From positions 372,001 to 436,000 of the forward strand of contig NZ_CP104143.1 in assembly GCF_025200715.1 (NCBI RefSeq): DNA of 64,000 nt. The letters run 5' to 3'. The position numbers and the translations under genes are program-made. The first letter of the stretch is position 1, and every line of letters starts with the position of its first letter. The notes under the pieces were generated by a model. It was not told where the DNA came from. It did not search any database and saw only the letters and a list, made by a program, of their open reading frames with translations. The stretch is from Rhizobium sullae (GTDB lineage Bacteria; Pseudomonadota; Alphaproteobacteria; Rhizobiales; Rhizobiaceae). Shown in pieces: positions 1 to 8,294 of the stretch.

Positions 1-745
1 CCGCCGGCGGGGTGAAGGAGAACGTCTTGGCATCAACCTTGTTGGTGCTCCAGTCGCGCAGACGAAGCGTGTACTGCGGCGCGCCGGTCACCCATTTCGT
101 GGTTATCACGTATTTCATCGGCAGCTTCTGATCGCCCTTGCTGATCCAGAGCTGCCAGTCGACCACGTCGTTGCGGAACGCCAGATGGTCGCATTCGACG
201 CCTCCGACATAGGAGGTTCCAACAAGCGATCCCGATATTACCCCGTCGGTCAGGGCGGCATAGGGATCGGCAGCCAGCAGGTCGGCGCCGACGGCATCGA
301 GGCCTGTCAGCATTCGGAACTCCTGAACAGCCTCGTCGATTGAAGGTCCGGGGCTGTCAAATTGCGCGTAGACGTTCAAACCTTTCCCATAGAGCGACAC
401 GACCTTGCCGTCGAAGGTGACCTGAACGTCTGCATATGGTCCCTTCCGCGTCATCGACAGGCCGCTGGGACGCGAGATGGCCATGGATCCGGAGGCGCTG
501 TACTGGATCTTCTGGCCCTGCCTGTCGACGATCTCGTGATCGGTGTCGTATTCGACATTGAGCTCCTTGAGCGCCTTCAACTGGTCGGCCATGGCACGCA
601 GGACGGAATCCGCGTCGGGATCGATGACGCTCTGGCTCCAGGCCGGCGCAGCCGCCAGGCCCGCAGTGATCACCGCAGCCGCCAGGCCGACGGCTCGACG
701 CCGTGATCGGACACAGACACTGGCACTGATGTTCTCTTGCTTCAT
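1..745 (-). CDS. DUF2092 family exported protein (partial, runs off the window start)
   Basis: Reading the minus strand from an ATG at 745 gives an uninterrupted frame to base 1, so the C-terminus lies outside the window. A GGAGG ribosome site sits about 9 bases upstream (752-760). The first ~37 residues form a signal peptide: basic VRSRRRAVG, then an alanine-rich hydrophobic stretch ending APAWSQS. The mature part (DPDADSVLRAMADQLKAL, later GSMAISRPSGL and FTFDGK-like strands ending in a DWSTNKVDAKTFSF strand) resembles DUF2092 periplasmic proteins, which share the LolA/LolB-like fold. A role in binding lipid or a hydrophobic ligand is inference only. It may be cotranscribed with the small gene upstream at 849-1142. 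Confidence 0.75.
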   Translation of the reverse strand, partial: MKQENISASVCVRSRRRAVGLAAAVITAGLAAAPAWSQSVIDPDADSVLRAMADQLKALKELNVEYDTDHEIVDRQGQKIQYSASGSMAISRPSGLSMTRKGPYADVQVTFDGKVVSLYGKGLNVYAQFDSPGPSIDEAVQEFRMLTGLDAVGADLLAADPYAALTDGVISGSLVGTSYVGGVECDHLAFRNDVVDWQLWISKGDQKLPMKYVITTKWVTGAPQYTLRLRDWSTNKVDAKTFSFTPPA

Positions 746-848
746 GTCATTCAACCTCCGTTTCAGGGTATGTTCACTGACTTGCCCTAGAACTTCCCAC
801 GCGTCGGGTGTCGGTTTTCCAGCGCCTCGCCTATGGCGGCATCGGCGG

Positions 849-1142
849 TCATCCTGTCGGGCGCGGCCCCCGACCTTCGCTTTCTCCTATCGCTTCGGCG
901 ACTTCGTTGACGAGATGGTCGATCAGCTCCTGCCATTCACGCCGTCGCTCTTCGCAAAGTGCGGCCGTTGTCTCCACGACATTGGCGAGCGCCCGTTCGG
1001 CCTCGGCCAGATCCGCGCAGAGATCGCAGAAGTCCTCGCTCCTGCCCATCAGTCTTCGGATCGACAGTTCCGCCTGCGGAAACCGTCGGGCCGCAGCCGA
1101 GAATGCCTGCTCTTTGCGAGTCACTTCGTCATTCGTCGCCAT
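849..1142 (-). CDS. small hydrophilic coiled-coil protein, function unknown
   Basis: A 97-residue frame lies about 100 bases upstream of and in the same direction as the DUF2092 gene. The product is highly charged and helical (ALANVVETTAALCEERRREWQELIDHLVNEVAEAI) with no signal peptide or membrane segment, suggesting a cytoplasmic coiled-coil protein. No strong Shine-Dalgarno is visible before the ATG (only GGTGG), so the start is not certain. It was chosen over overlapping plus-strand frames because its amino-acid make-up is protein-like and it fits the strand of its neighbour. The gene was not recognised. Confidence 0.55.
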   Translation of the reverse strand: MATNDEVTRKEQAFSAAARRFPQAELSIRRLMGRSEDFCDLCADLAEAERALANVVETTAALCEERRREWQELIDHLVNEVAEAIGESEGRGPRPTG

Positions 1143-1283
1143 CGCGCCACCGTTGAAGGGAGACTAGGCGCGATTTTGCTGCCAGCGTAGAGAACTGCTG
1201 TAGTTTACGTGGTGTATCGGGAGCAGACTCCCCAATCCGGGTCGATGCCCGGCCTCATGAAACCGAACATTAGCTATCGCTAT

Positions 1284-1326
1284 TTGGACCATGCGCGTAG
1301 TATATAGCTTGCAATTGGACGATGCG
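1284..1326. promoter_or_regulatory. imperfect direct repeat upstream of the CadC-like gene (possible operator)
   Basis: TTGGACCATGCG at 1284-1295 recurs as TTGGACGATGCG at 1315-1326, one mismatch in 12, with starts 31 bases apart (about three helical turns) and an AT-rich TATATA between them. The pair lies just before the putative start of the membrane regulator-like gene and in the divergent spacer shared with the gene at 849-1142. An operator role is inference. Confidence 0.4.
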
Positions 1327-1337
1327 GGCGAACCATC

Positions 1338-3581
1338 GTGCACGCACTGGGGGGTGCCGTGACTCATGCAGGGGCATTAGAACCGGGTGACATGCGGCCC
1401 GCCGAAGGGGCCTGCCGCGAGCAGCTTTCGCGTATCCAGCAAAGCACCGATTTCCGCGCGACGGAACGAGAACATCGATTTCTTGACTATGTGGTCGATG
1501 AGAGCCTGTCCGGTCGAGGAGAACGGATAAAGGCATATTCAGTCGCCGTGGAAGTATTCGGGCGGAACAGCACGTTCGACCCCCAAAATGATCCGATCGT
1601 ACGCATCGCTGCCAGTCACATTCGCCGGTCCTTGGAGCACTACTACCTGACTGGCGGGAGGGCAGATCCTGTTGTCCTCAGCATTCCGAAAGGTAGTTAT
1701 ATACCCGTGTTCTCTGTTCGGGCGCCGACGGAAGACACTGCTTCAGCCATGGCGGTGGACGTGTATAAACCGATGCGGCCATCAACAAGCGAGCAAGCTG
1801 GATCGAACATTCCGGCGGGCGCCGTCCCCAGTTCGCAAGACGTCCTCGCTCAGCTTCAGCGGATCGTCTCAAGCCCTGAATTTCGCAGGGTAGGACGCAC
1901 AGGCGTCTTCCTTAGTTACCTCGTCGAGGAGGCCCTCGCCGGACGTGGACACCGGATCAAGGGCTATTCGATTGCGATCGAGGTGTTCAAGCGACCCGAG
2001 AGCTTCACCCAGGACGATCCTGTCGTGCGGATCGAGGCAGGCACGCTGCGCCGGGAACTCGAACGCTACTATCTGGTGGCTGGCCGGAACGATCCAGTCA
2101 GGATCGGCCTTCCCAAGGGCGGATACGTTCCGACGTTTGCTTGGAACGAACCTGCCGAACCCATCATCGCCGAGGCTGTGCCACGGCCCAGGCCATTGGA
2201 TCAGATCGCCGCTCCTTGGTGGCGCATGAGATGGCCGATCCCGACGGCTCTCGCCGTCGTCGCCGGTCTTGTCGGATCTGCCTATTGGATCAACGTCCGA
2301 CCTATGATTGATTCCGTGAGGATGACCGGCATACCGGTTCGTCCAACCTTGGTGGTCGCACCGTTCGCGAATCTTGGGGATGGACCTAGTGCCGAGCTTT
2401 ATGCGCGGGGGTTGGCCGAAGAACTCCTTACTGCCCTTCCACGCTTCAAGGAGATCAAGGTGTTCGGACGTGAAACGTCGGCATCTCTCTCGCCAGGCGT
2501 TGGTGTGTCGCAAATCCGGAATGAACTCGGCGCGCGCTATCTGCTGGATGGTAGCGTGAGGACGTCTGGCAGCCGCATTCGAGTGACGGTGCGGCTTCTC
2601 GACACCTCGGACGGCTCCATCCTATGGTCCGAGGACTACGAGAACGACCTGCAGACACGTGATCTGTTCGCCATCCAGATGGCGGTCGCAAACAAGGTCG
2701 CGGCAACTGTCGCCCAACCATACGGCGTCATGGCGCAGGTCGATTCCGCAAAGCCTCCTCCCGACGATCGCGGTGCTTACGAATGCACGCTGAGCTTCTA
2801 TGCCTATCGTGCCGAGCTGAGCGTCGAGCGTCATGCGGACGTCGGGGTGTGTCTCGAGAAGGCGGTGACACAGTACCCGAGCTATGCAACCGCATGGGCG
2901 ATGTTGTCCATCGTCTATCTGGATGAGGAGCGGTTCAAGTTCAATTCGCGATCCGAGATGCCTCCGCCTATGCAGCGGGCGCTTCAGGCGGCGCGACGCG
3001 CAATCCAGCTCGATCCCGACAACACCCGCGGTCTTCAGGCGTTGATGACCGCATTGTTCTTCAATCAGCAATTTGCCGAGTCCATGCGCATCGGAGAGCT
3101 GGCGCTTGCGACGAACCCCAACGACACCGAACTCATGGCGGAGTTCGGAACCCGACTGGCCATGGGTGGGCAATGGCAGCGCGGCGCGGCGCTTCTGGAT
3201 CAGGCCCTTCCCCTCAATCCAGGTGCTGCCGGTTACTACCATGGAACCCGCGCGCTCGCCGCCTTCATGCTGGGAGATTATCCGGCTGCGGTCGCCGGGA
3301 TCAGACAGGCGGATCTGCAGAAATTCCCGCTTTTCCATGTGGTGGCGGCGATCATCTACGCCGAGGCTGGGATGCCGGAGGACGCCCGCCGGGAGGGGGA
3401 GACGTTCATGCAGATGCGGCCCGACTTCGTTCCGAACATTGCGGCCGAACTCAAGATCAGAAACATCCAGCCGGGGGATCAACTGCGCTTGATCACGGGA
3501 ATACGCAAGGCGGGAATGCCGGTTCCGGATGGCGTGGAAGCCGCCATCACGGATTCGACCGTGGTGTCGGACGGCCACTGA
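1338..3581 (+). CDS. CadC-like membrane protein: duplicated N-terminal domain, TM helix, TolB/FlgO-like domain and TPRs
   Basis: The 747-residue product has two copies of one ~98-residue domain (about 28-125 and 169-268), both containing GRGxRIKxYS(V/I)A(V/I)EVF, DP(I/V)VRI, R(R)xLExYYLxxGRxDPV and PKGxY(I/V)P. The end of each copy recalls the C-terminal hairpin of winged-helix response-regulator domains. A single membrane helix follows (about 299-319) with Arg residues before it, predicting a cytoplasmic N-terminus. The periplasmic part has a TolB/FlgO-like domain (VVAPFANLGD, ARYLLDGSVRTSG, ILWSEDYE) and TPR-like helices. Such proteins are often named adenylate cyclase, but no cyclase domain is visible. 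The start is GTG 1338; ATG 1392 is an alternative, and neither has a strong ribosome site. Confidence 0.7.
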   Translation: MHALGGAVTHAGALEPGDMRPAEGACREQLSRIQQSTDFRATEREHRFLDYVVDESLSGRGERIKAYSVAVEVFGRNSTFDPQNDPIVRIAASHIRRSLEHYYLTGGRADPVVLSIPKGSYIPVFSVRAPTEDTASAMAVDVYKPMRPSTSEQAGSNIPAGAVPSSQDVLAQLQRIVSSPEFRRVGRTGVFLSYLVEEALAGRGHRIKGYSIAIEVFKRPESFTQDDPVVRIEAGTLRRELERYYLVAGRNDPVRIGLPKGGYVPTFAWNEPAEPIIAEAVPRPRPLDQIAAPWWRMRWPIPTALAVVAGLVGSAYWINVRPMIDSVRMTGIPVRPTLVVAPFANLGDGPSAELYARGLAEELLTALPRFKEIKVFGRETSASLSPGVGVSQIRNELGARYLLDGSVRTSGSRIRVTVRLLDTSDGSILWSEDYENDLQTRDLFAIQMAVANKVAATVAQPYGVMAQVDSAKPPPDDRGAYECTLSFYAYRAELSVERHADVGVCLEKAVTQYPSYATAWAMLSIVYLDEERFKFNSRSEMPPPMQRALQAARRAIQLDPDNTRGLQALMTALFFNQQFAESMRIGELALATNPNDTELMAEFGTRLAMGGQWQRGAALLDQALPLNPGAAGYYHGTRALAAFMLGDYPAAVAGIRQADLQKFPLFHVVAAIIYAEAGMPEDARREGETFMQMRPDFVPNIAAELKIRNIQPGDQLRLITGIRKAGMPVPDGVEAAITDSTVVSDGH

Positions 3582-3667
3582 TGCTCGAGCATGGGTTTCG
3601 CTGGCCGCTTTGATGCCCAGTCGCGACTGCGGGCGCGCGGGTCGGCAGGGGAAACGCGGCAAGCCAC

Positions 3668-3692
3668 CCCGTAACCTACAGGATGTTACGGG
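3668..3692. other. 8-bp hairpin downstream of the CadC-like gene
   Basis: CCCGTAAC at 3668-3675 pairs with GTTACGGG at 3685-3692. There is no T-run, so it is not a classical terminator; it lies 87 bases after the stop codon of the gene at 1338-3581. Confidence 0.35.
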
Positions 3693-3782
3693 CGTGCGGC
3701 TTCGTCGTCGCGTAGTGTTTCAGAGCCCGGCATCGGAACGGGGCGCGGGACAGACACCGCGCGATCACTACGGGGGTGCTGG

Positions 3783-4295
3783 GTGAACAGCAAAAATAGC
3801 CGCACGATGACGTCGGCACCTGCCCGACATCTTCAACGGATATTCGTATGCGGGATGCTCATCGTTCTGTCGGGTTGCAGATGGCATCCGAAGGGTGTCC
3901 TGACGCCGGTCGCAGACACGTCTTTCAAATTGAGTCGCGTCGATATGCTGATCACGACGACGCGCAGCCGGTCTGCGATCCCCGGCGAGATGTTTAGCGG
4001 CGAACGCGCCCGCGCTCCGGCCTTCGCCGACATCACCGTGTCCATCCCTCCAGCGAGCGCCCGAAAGGTCGGGGACGTCGCCTGGCCAAACAAGCTGCCT
4101 TCCAATCCGGCGACAGATTTCGCGGTGCTGAAGGCGGAAGAGGTGGACGTGAACGCCGCCAAGGCCAGGCTCAGTGCCTCTGTCAGCTCGACGCGCTCGG
4201 CGGTAAAAATACTTCGCGGCCGAAGCGGCCGCCAGACTGTCGGCTCGGGTCGGATCCGCACTGCAGGAAATAGACGACAGGCGCAATCGGTCTGA
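3783..4295 (+). pseudogene. truncated alpha/beta-hydrolase-family (DUF900-like) lipoprotein
   Basis: From GTG 3783 the 170-residue product starts with a lipoprotein signal peptide (lipobox VLSGC, Cys at about 32). It continues with a block typical of rhizobial DUF900 hydrolases: DMLITTTRSRS, GEMFSGERA, FADITVSIPP, RKVGDVAWP, NPATDFAVL. After about residue 140 the protein turns into basic low-complexity residues, exactly where the family would begin its LVFVHGYNN nucleophile-elbow region. The catalytic Ser/Asp/His part is absent and the length is roughly half that expected from memory. In the +1 frame after a TAA at 4204-4206, coding-like sequence appears (YFAAEAAARLSARVGSALQE), suggesting a deletion or rearrangement junction near 4200. 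Probably non-functional. Confidence 0.65.
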
Positions 4296-4328
4296 CTTGA
4301 GGCAAATGCCCGAAAATAGAGAAACACG

Positions 4329-6518
4329 ATGGAAATGTTGCTTTCAAAGGGAATGTTCGCGTTCATCCGAATGGCCGTTGCCGGCGTTGTCATTGCGGTC
4401 GGCGTTCTTCTGGTTTCTCCGTCGGCCTTCGCGCAGGCGGTGGCTCCGGACGCGGCGCAGGCGGAGAAAGTTCGGCGCTTTCTCGAACTGGTCGACGATC
4501 CGCAGGTGCGATCCTGGTTGCTGAGCGCCAATCCTGCCGCCACGGCTTCGTCCCCTGCAGCAATACCGGAGGGGCCGAGCGTCTCGTATGCCGAATTCGC
4601 GACGAGGTTCCGCGCCCACGCCGCCGACCTGCTGGAGGGTGTCCGCTCGTTTCCGTCGGAAACCGGAGGTGCGGCCGCCGTCCTGCAACGCGAGCTCGAC
4701 GCGAGCCAGAGCGCGCGACCGATCTTCTTCGTTCTTGCTTTCGTCGCTGCCGGTTTGGCGGCTCAATGGAGCTTCCGGTGGATCAGCAGGGGCTGGCGCG
4801 CATGGATCGCATCGGGTCAGCTTCTGACCGTGCGCGACAGGCTCGCCGCAATCTCCGCAAGACTGCTGTGGTCGACATGCTATGTGCTGGCCTTCGCCCT
4901 CGGCAGCATCGGCTTCTTCCTCGCCTTCGAATGGCCGCCGCTCGTCCGTGAGATCGTCGTCGGCTACCTGTTCGCGGTGATGATCTTCCGGCTCGCTGGC
5001 GTCGCTTTCGATTTCCTGCTTGCGCCGTCCGGATCGGGTAATTTCGCCGATGCGCAGCGTTTCCGCGTCGTCCCCATCACCGACCAGGCCGCGGCCCATT
5101 GGACGAGGCGGCTCGGCTATGCGGTGGGATGGTTCGCCTTCGGTTCGGTGACGGTGCATCTTCTCGTAACTCTCGGCTTTTCGGAACCCGCCCGGCAGGT
5201 GGCGGCATACGCGCTCGGGATTGTTCTCCTCATTCTCAGCATCGAGGCGGTTTGGCGGCGTCCGGTGACGCTCCAACCGACGGATCAGGCAAGTCGCTTC
5301 GGCCGCATCGGCCAACATGCGCGCAACTGGCTGTGGACGGTTTACTTCACCGCGCTCTGGCTTCTGTGGGTGGCAGGGGCCATGAAGCTGTTCTGGATCG
5401 CCGTCGCCGCCGCGGCACTACCCGGCGCGATTGCCCTGACACGGGCGGCGGTCGACAATTTTCTGCAGGGCAGCATCCCCGATTCGGAGGAGAAGACCAG
5501 GCCGGGTGTCGTCTCGGTCATGGTTGAACGGGGAATTCGCGCGGCGCTCATCGTCGGTGCTATCATTCTGCTGGCGGACGTCCTCGACATTAATCTGACC
5601 TCGATCGCCGCCCAGGATACCGGGGCCTTGCGGCTGATGCGCGGAGCGCTGAGTGCCGGCATTATCCTGCTTGTGCTTGACCTTATCTGGAATGTCGTGA
5701 AGGTACTGATCGACAGGAAGCTTGGTGAGACGGAATCAGCGCACGAAGCCGGCAGCGAGCGGGAGCGGCGGCGGGCCCGGATCAGAACGCTCCTGCCGAT
5801 CCTGAAGAATGTCCTGATGATCCTGTTCGTCGCAGTCGCGATCATGATGGCGTTGTCGTCGCTCGGCGTCGAGATCGCGCCCCTGATCGCCGGGGCAGGG
5901 GTCGTCGGCGTCGCCATCGGCTTCGGCGCGCAGACCGTTGTCAAGGACATCATCAGCGGCATGTTCTACCTGCTCGATGATGCCTTCCGGGTTGGAGAAT
6001 ACATATCAAGCGGCAGCTACAAGGGCACCGTCGAGTCGTTCAGCCTAAGGTCGGTGAAGTTGCGCCATCATCGCGGCGCGATCTACATCGTTCCGTTCAG
6101 CGAGCTTGGCGCGGTCCAGAACCTCAGCCGCGACTGGGTCGTCGAAAAGCTCACGGTCACGGTCGGTTACGATACCGACGTCGACAAGGCGCGCAAGATT
6201 ATCAAGAAGATCGGACAGGAACTGCTCGTCGATCCGGAACTGGCTCCGATCACCATCGAGCCCCTCAAGATGCAGGGCATCGACAGTCTCGGCGACTCGG
6301 GCCTGATCCTGCGGATGAAGTTCACGACTGTTCCTGGCGAGCAGTTCACCCTGAAGCGGCGGGCGCTGATGATGATCAACAAGGCCTTTCACGACAATGA
6401 TATCAAGCCGGCCTTTCCGACGGTTCAAGTTGCAGGCGACAGGGGACAGGACGTCGCCGCGGCGGCCCAGCAGGCCTTGGCCAAACACAATGAGGCAATC
6501 GCGGCTGCGTCGACCTGA
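4329..6518 (+). CDS. large MscS-family mechanosensitive ion channel
   Basis: The 729-residue product begins with a signal peptide (hydrophobic AVAGVVIAVGVLLV, cleavage near AFAQA), followed by a ~100-residue periplasmic segment and about ten predicted membrane helices between residues 130 and 540. The conserved MscS pore helix (AGAGVVGVAIGFGAQ, then TVVKDIISGMF) lies near residues 520-545, and the cytoplasmic beta/vestibule domain follows (VGEYISSGSYKGTVESFSLRSVKLR). The family releases solutes under hypo-osmotic stress from the inner membrane. The length is typical of the extended MscM/YbdG/YbiO-type members rather than the 286-residue MscS. The start could be ATG 4329, 4335 or 4353; no clear ribosome site decides it. 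It follows the broken hydrolase by 33 bases. Confidence 0.9.
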   Translation: MEMLLSKGMFAFIRMAVAGVVIAVGVLLVSPSAFAQAVAPDAAQAEKVRRFLELVDDPQVRSWLLSANPAATASSPAAIPEGPSVSYAEFATRFRAHAADLLEGVRSFPSETGGAAAVLQRELDASQSARPIFFVLAFVAAGLAAQWSFRWISRGWRAWIASGQLLTVRDRLAAISARLLWSTCYVLAFALGSIGFFLAFEWPPLVREIVVGYLFAVMIFRLAGVAFDFLLAPSGSGNFADAQRFRVVPITDQAAAHWTRRLGYAVGWFAFGSVTVHLLVTLGFSEPARQVAAYALGIVLLILSIEAVWRRPVTLQPTDQASRFGRIGQHARNWLWTVYFTALWLLWVAGAMKLFWIAVAAAALPGAIALTRAAVDNFLQGSIPDSEEKTRPGVVSVMVERGIRAALIVGAIILLADVLDINLTSIAAQDTGALRLMRGALSAGIILLVLDLIWNVVKVLIDRKLGETESAHEAGSERERRRARIRTLLPILKNVLMILFVAVAIMMALSSLGVEIAPLIAGAGVVGVAIGFGAQTVVKDIISGMFYLLDDAFRVGEYISSGSYKGTVESFSLRSVKLRHHRGAIYIVPFSELGAVQNLSRDWVVEKLTVTVGYDTDVDKARKIIKKIGQELLVDPELAPITIEPLKMQGIDSLGDSGLILRMKFTTVPGEQFTLKRRALMMINKAFHDNDIKPAFPTVQVAGDRGQDVAAAAQQALAKHNEAIAAAST

Positions 6519-7162
6519 GCGCAGGGCGACAGGCGAAGGGTCTGCCATAGGAGGCGCGAAAATCTTTGGGAGTCAGCATTTGGGCGCATTCCGAAAGCGG
6601 TTTCGGATGCTCAGGATCGGATCCCCAGCCATCATTTTGTGTGATCGCAGATTGCTACGAACTAGAATGACGTTCCCGCCAGCGCCGCGTGGGAAAATCC
6701 AACCAAATAGCTGAAAAAACTGCAGAATTACTGGGAATACTTAGTACAGCGAGAAGAAGCGTTACAGGCCTAAATTGCGCCTGCCTGGGATCTTGGATCC
6801 TCACATGATTTCAATGGCCTATCAAAATCGCCTTGAAATTCCCTCTGTTTTCCCATCGCGAGCGACCGTGGATCCCAGCTTTGTGCCTGGCTTTGGGCCT
6901 CAGTCAACAGGAGGGATCTTGCGGCAATTATTTTCGCTTTTGGGGTCCCAACTTTCCCTCTAGCGATCACCGCGCGTTTCTCCGCCTTGCGTCCCAATCT
7001 GCCGTTGCCATGCGATGTTTCATCTCGAGAAGCAGACGTTGTCTTTGTGCGACCAATCCATGCAACCTTCCAGCTTCGCGGTGCGCGCGCCGGCAACCGC
7101 GAACGGGGCATTGGAAATGCGGCCTGAAATATTCTGCGTGGAGGTCCGTGCTCGGAAGCCGA
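6519..7162. other. non-coding stretch of the integration scar
   Basis: About 640 bases without a convincing gene. It contains an interrupted palindrome at 6587-6611 (GCATTCCGAAA / TTTCGGATGC around GCGG). Only short open frames with implausible composition cross it on either strand. It lies between the MscS gene and a run of gene fragments that ends at tRNA-Gln, so it may be decayed mobile-element DNA. Confidence 0.5.
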
Positions 7163-7294
7163 TCATGGCAAGGCTTTGAAATCCGACCTTTGATAGCCAT
7201 TAACTGGGGTCTGCAGTCCCTTGGGCGCGATCACCTCAACCTTGTCGCCCCATTGATAGAGATGCCAGTCATCTCGAGCCATCCCGATCCCTTG
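7163..7294 (-). pseudogene. C-terminal remnant resembling a WYL-domain transcriptional regulator
   Basis: The last ~43 residues of a minus-strand frame ending at 7163 read WHLYQWGDKVEVIAPKGL followed by VNGYQRSDFKALP. This pattern matches, from memory, the C-terminal end of WYL-domain HTH regulators (xGxxVEVLxPxxL, then LVxGYxRxDFxxLP). It has no regulator N-terminus; upstream in the same frame it is joined directly to an IS66 OrfA head, so an insertion or deletion has fused two unrelated fragments. The junction near 7294 is approximate. A profile search with these 43 residues would settle the assignment. Confidence 0.45.
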
Positions 7295-7570
7295 AACCAG
7301 CTTGCCCTGCCGCGCCATCGTTCGCCAGGTGGACAAGTGGTTTGGGTTCAAACCATGCCGCTCTGCCACTTCTTTCACCATCGCACCAGGCCGAAGGCTC
7401 TCCGAAACGATCTGCGCCTTGACCTCGTCCGGCCATTGCCGGTGAACCTCACGTCCAGAATTTCTGGTCGTGAGAACCTCCAATGTAGTCTCCATGGAGA
7501 ATCCCCGTCGCTTGTCCATGGAAAGGCGATCACAGATTAGGGCGGCGAGGACAACGTGGGAGCAGAACAT
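7295..7570 (-). mobile_element. IS66-family element fragment: N-terminal part of OrfA (TnpA)
   Basis: From ATG 7495 the minus strand reads METTLEVLTTRNSGREVHRQ, then WPDEVKAQIVSESLRPGAMV and VAERHGLNPNHLSTWRTMARQGKLV, the helix-turn-helix head of IS66-family OrfA proteins such as those common in rhizobia. After KLV the family pattern stops and regulator-like residues follow, so the second half of OrfA plus all of OrfB and OrfC are missing. Upstream, the frame runs into an integrase fragment. No terminal inverted repeats could be identified. This is an inactive remnant. Confidence 0.75.
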
Positions 7571-7838
7571 GCTCGAAGAGTTTTCGAAGCTGATCCTTCG
7601 TCGACATGACTTCCTTCGGATCTGTCTTCAGTTCGGCCAGGCGCAGGTTGAGTTTTCGGCCAATCATCTGCGCCTTTTTATGATCGGAACAATGAAGGCT
7701 CAGTGAAAGCCGGCCGCCTGGACGGCACCTGACAAATGAAGTGGGAACACGTGCGCGCCAGTAAAGGATATTGCCGCGGCGAATAAGGTTCTCGACGTCG
7801 TGGCGGACCGCCATGGGAAAGTTGCCCTTGCCTGCCAC
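7530..7838 (-). pseudogene. N-terminal fragment of a tyrosine-type site-specific integrase
   Basis: The minus-strand frame from ATG 7838 (or ATG 7814, MAVRHDVENL) gives NLIRRGNILYWRARVPTSF, then RLSLSLHCSDHKKAQMIGRKLNLRLAELK. This is the N-terminal domain seen in many proteobacterial phage-type integrases (DUF6538-like). Only ~100 residues remain; the core-binding and catalytic R-H-R-Y parts are absent because the frame runs into the IS66 fragment around 7570. It points the same way as tRNA-Gln and starts about 135 bases from its 3' end, the usual place for an integrase of a tRNA-targeted island. Confidence 0.7.
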
Positions 7839-7972
7839 CTGCGACGCCGCTACGCAGTTTTCGCGTCGGCATCACCTGTGGGCTACAGTTCTGGGCATCA
7901 GGTCGCCAATGATGCCAAAACGATATCCGGCACGACTGGAAAATCAAGGAATTAAAGGGATTTAGAGAGAAT

Positions 7973-8046
7973 TGGCTGGGGAACCTGGATTCGAACCAAG
8001 ATCGACGGAGTCAGAGTCCGCTGTTCTACCATTGAACTATTCCCCA
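7973..8046 (-). tRNA. tRNA-Gln(CTG)
   Basis: The minus strand from 8046 folds as a cloverleaf: acceptor TGGGGAA/TTCCCCA, D-arm with AATGGTAGAAC, anticodon stem GCGGA/TCCGT around loop CTCTGAC (anticodon CTG, reading CAG), T-arm with GGTTCGAATCC, discriminator G and an encoded CCA (7973-7975). Length is 74 with CCA. The 3' end faces the integrase fragment, so the gene was probably an attachment site. Confidence 0.95.
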
Positions 8047-8294
8047 GCAGCGTGCGGCCGGCAAAGCGGCTCCGCTGGTGTGCGGCGCTTATAAACAAAA
8101 GCCGGAGGAATGCAAATACCTGTTTGGAAAAATTTCCACACCCTGATCGGGTGAGGTTGAGCAGGTCTCTATTTTTGAATCCAAAAAGAATTTGGCGATT
8201 TTGCATCGCGCTGGTATTCTCGCGGCAACGCAAAAATCTAATGAGCGCCTGCTGCATACCGTCATGGACTTGCGCGGCGCGTGGAAAACGAAAC

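Noticed and set aside
6622..6631. TCCCCAGCCA, identical to the last ten bases of tRNA-Gln, as a possible second attachment site
   Set aside because: It lies in inverse orientation to the tRNA, whereas island attachment sites are direct repeats, and ten bases is short enough to arise by chance.
6770..7111. A 113-codon minus-strand frame in the scar region
   Set aside because: Ser/Arg/Lys-biased residues, no ribosome site, no family pattern and no fit with neighbours.
8052..8294. Extending the Ppx/GppA protein upstream to 8052
   Set aside because: The added residues overlap the tRNA-proximal region and read as untranslated sequence (CRFCIALVFSRQRK-like); no ribosome site is present.
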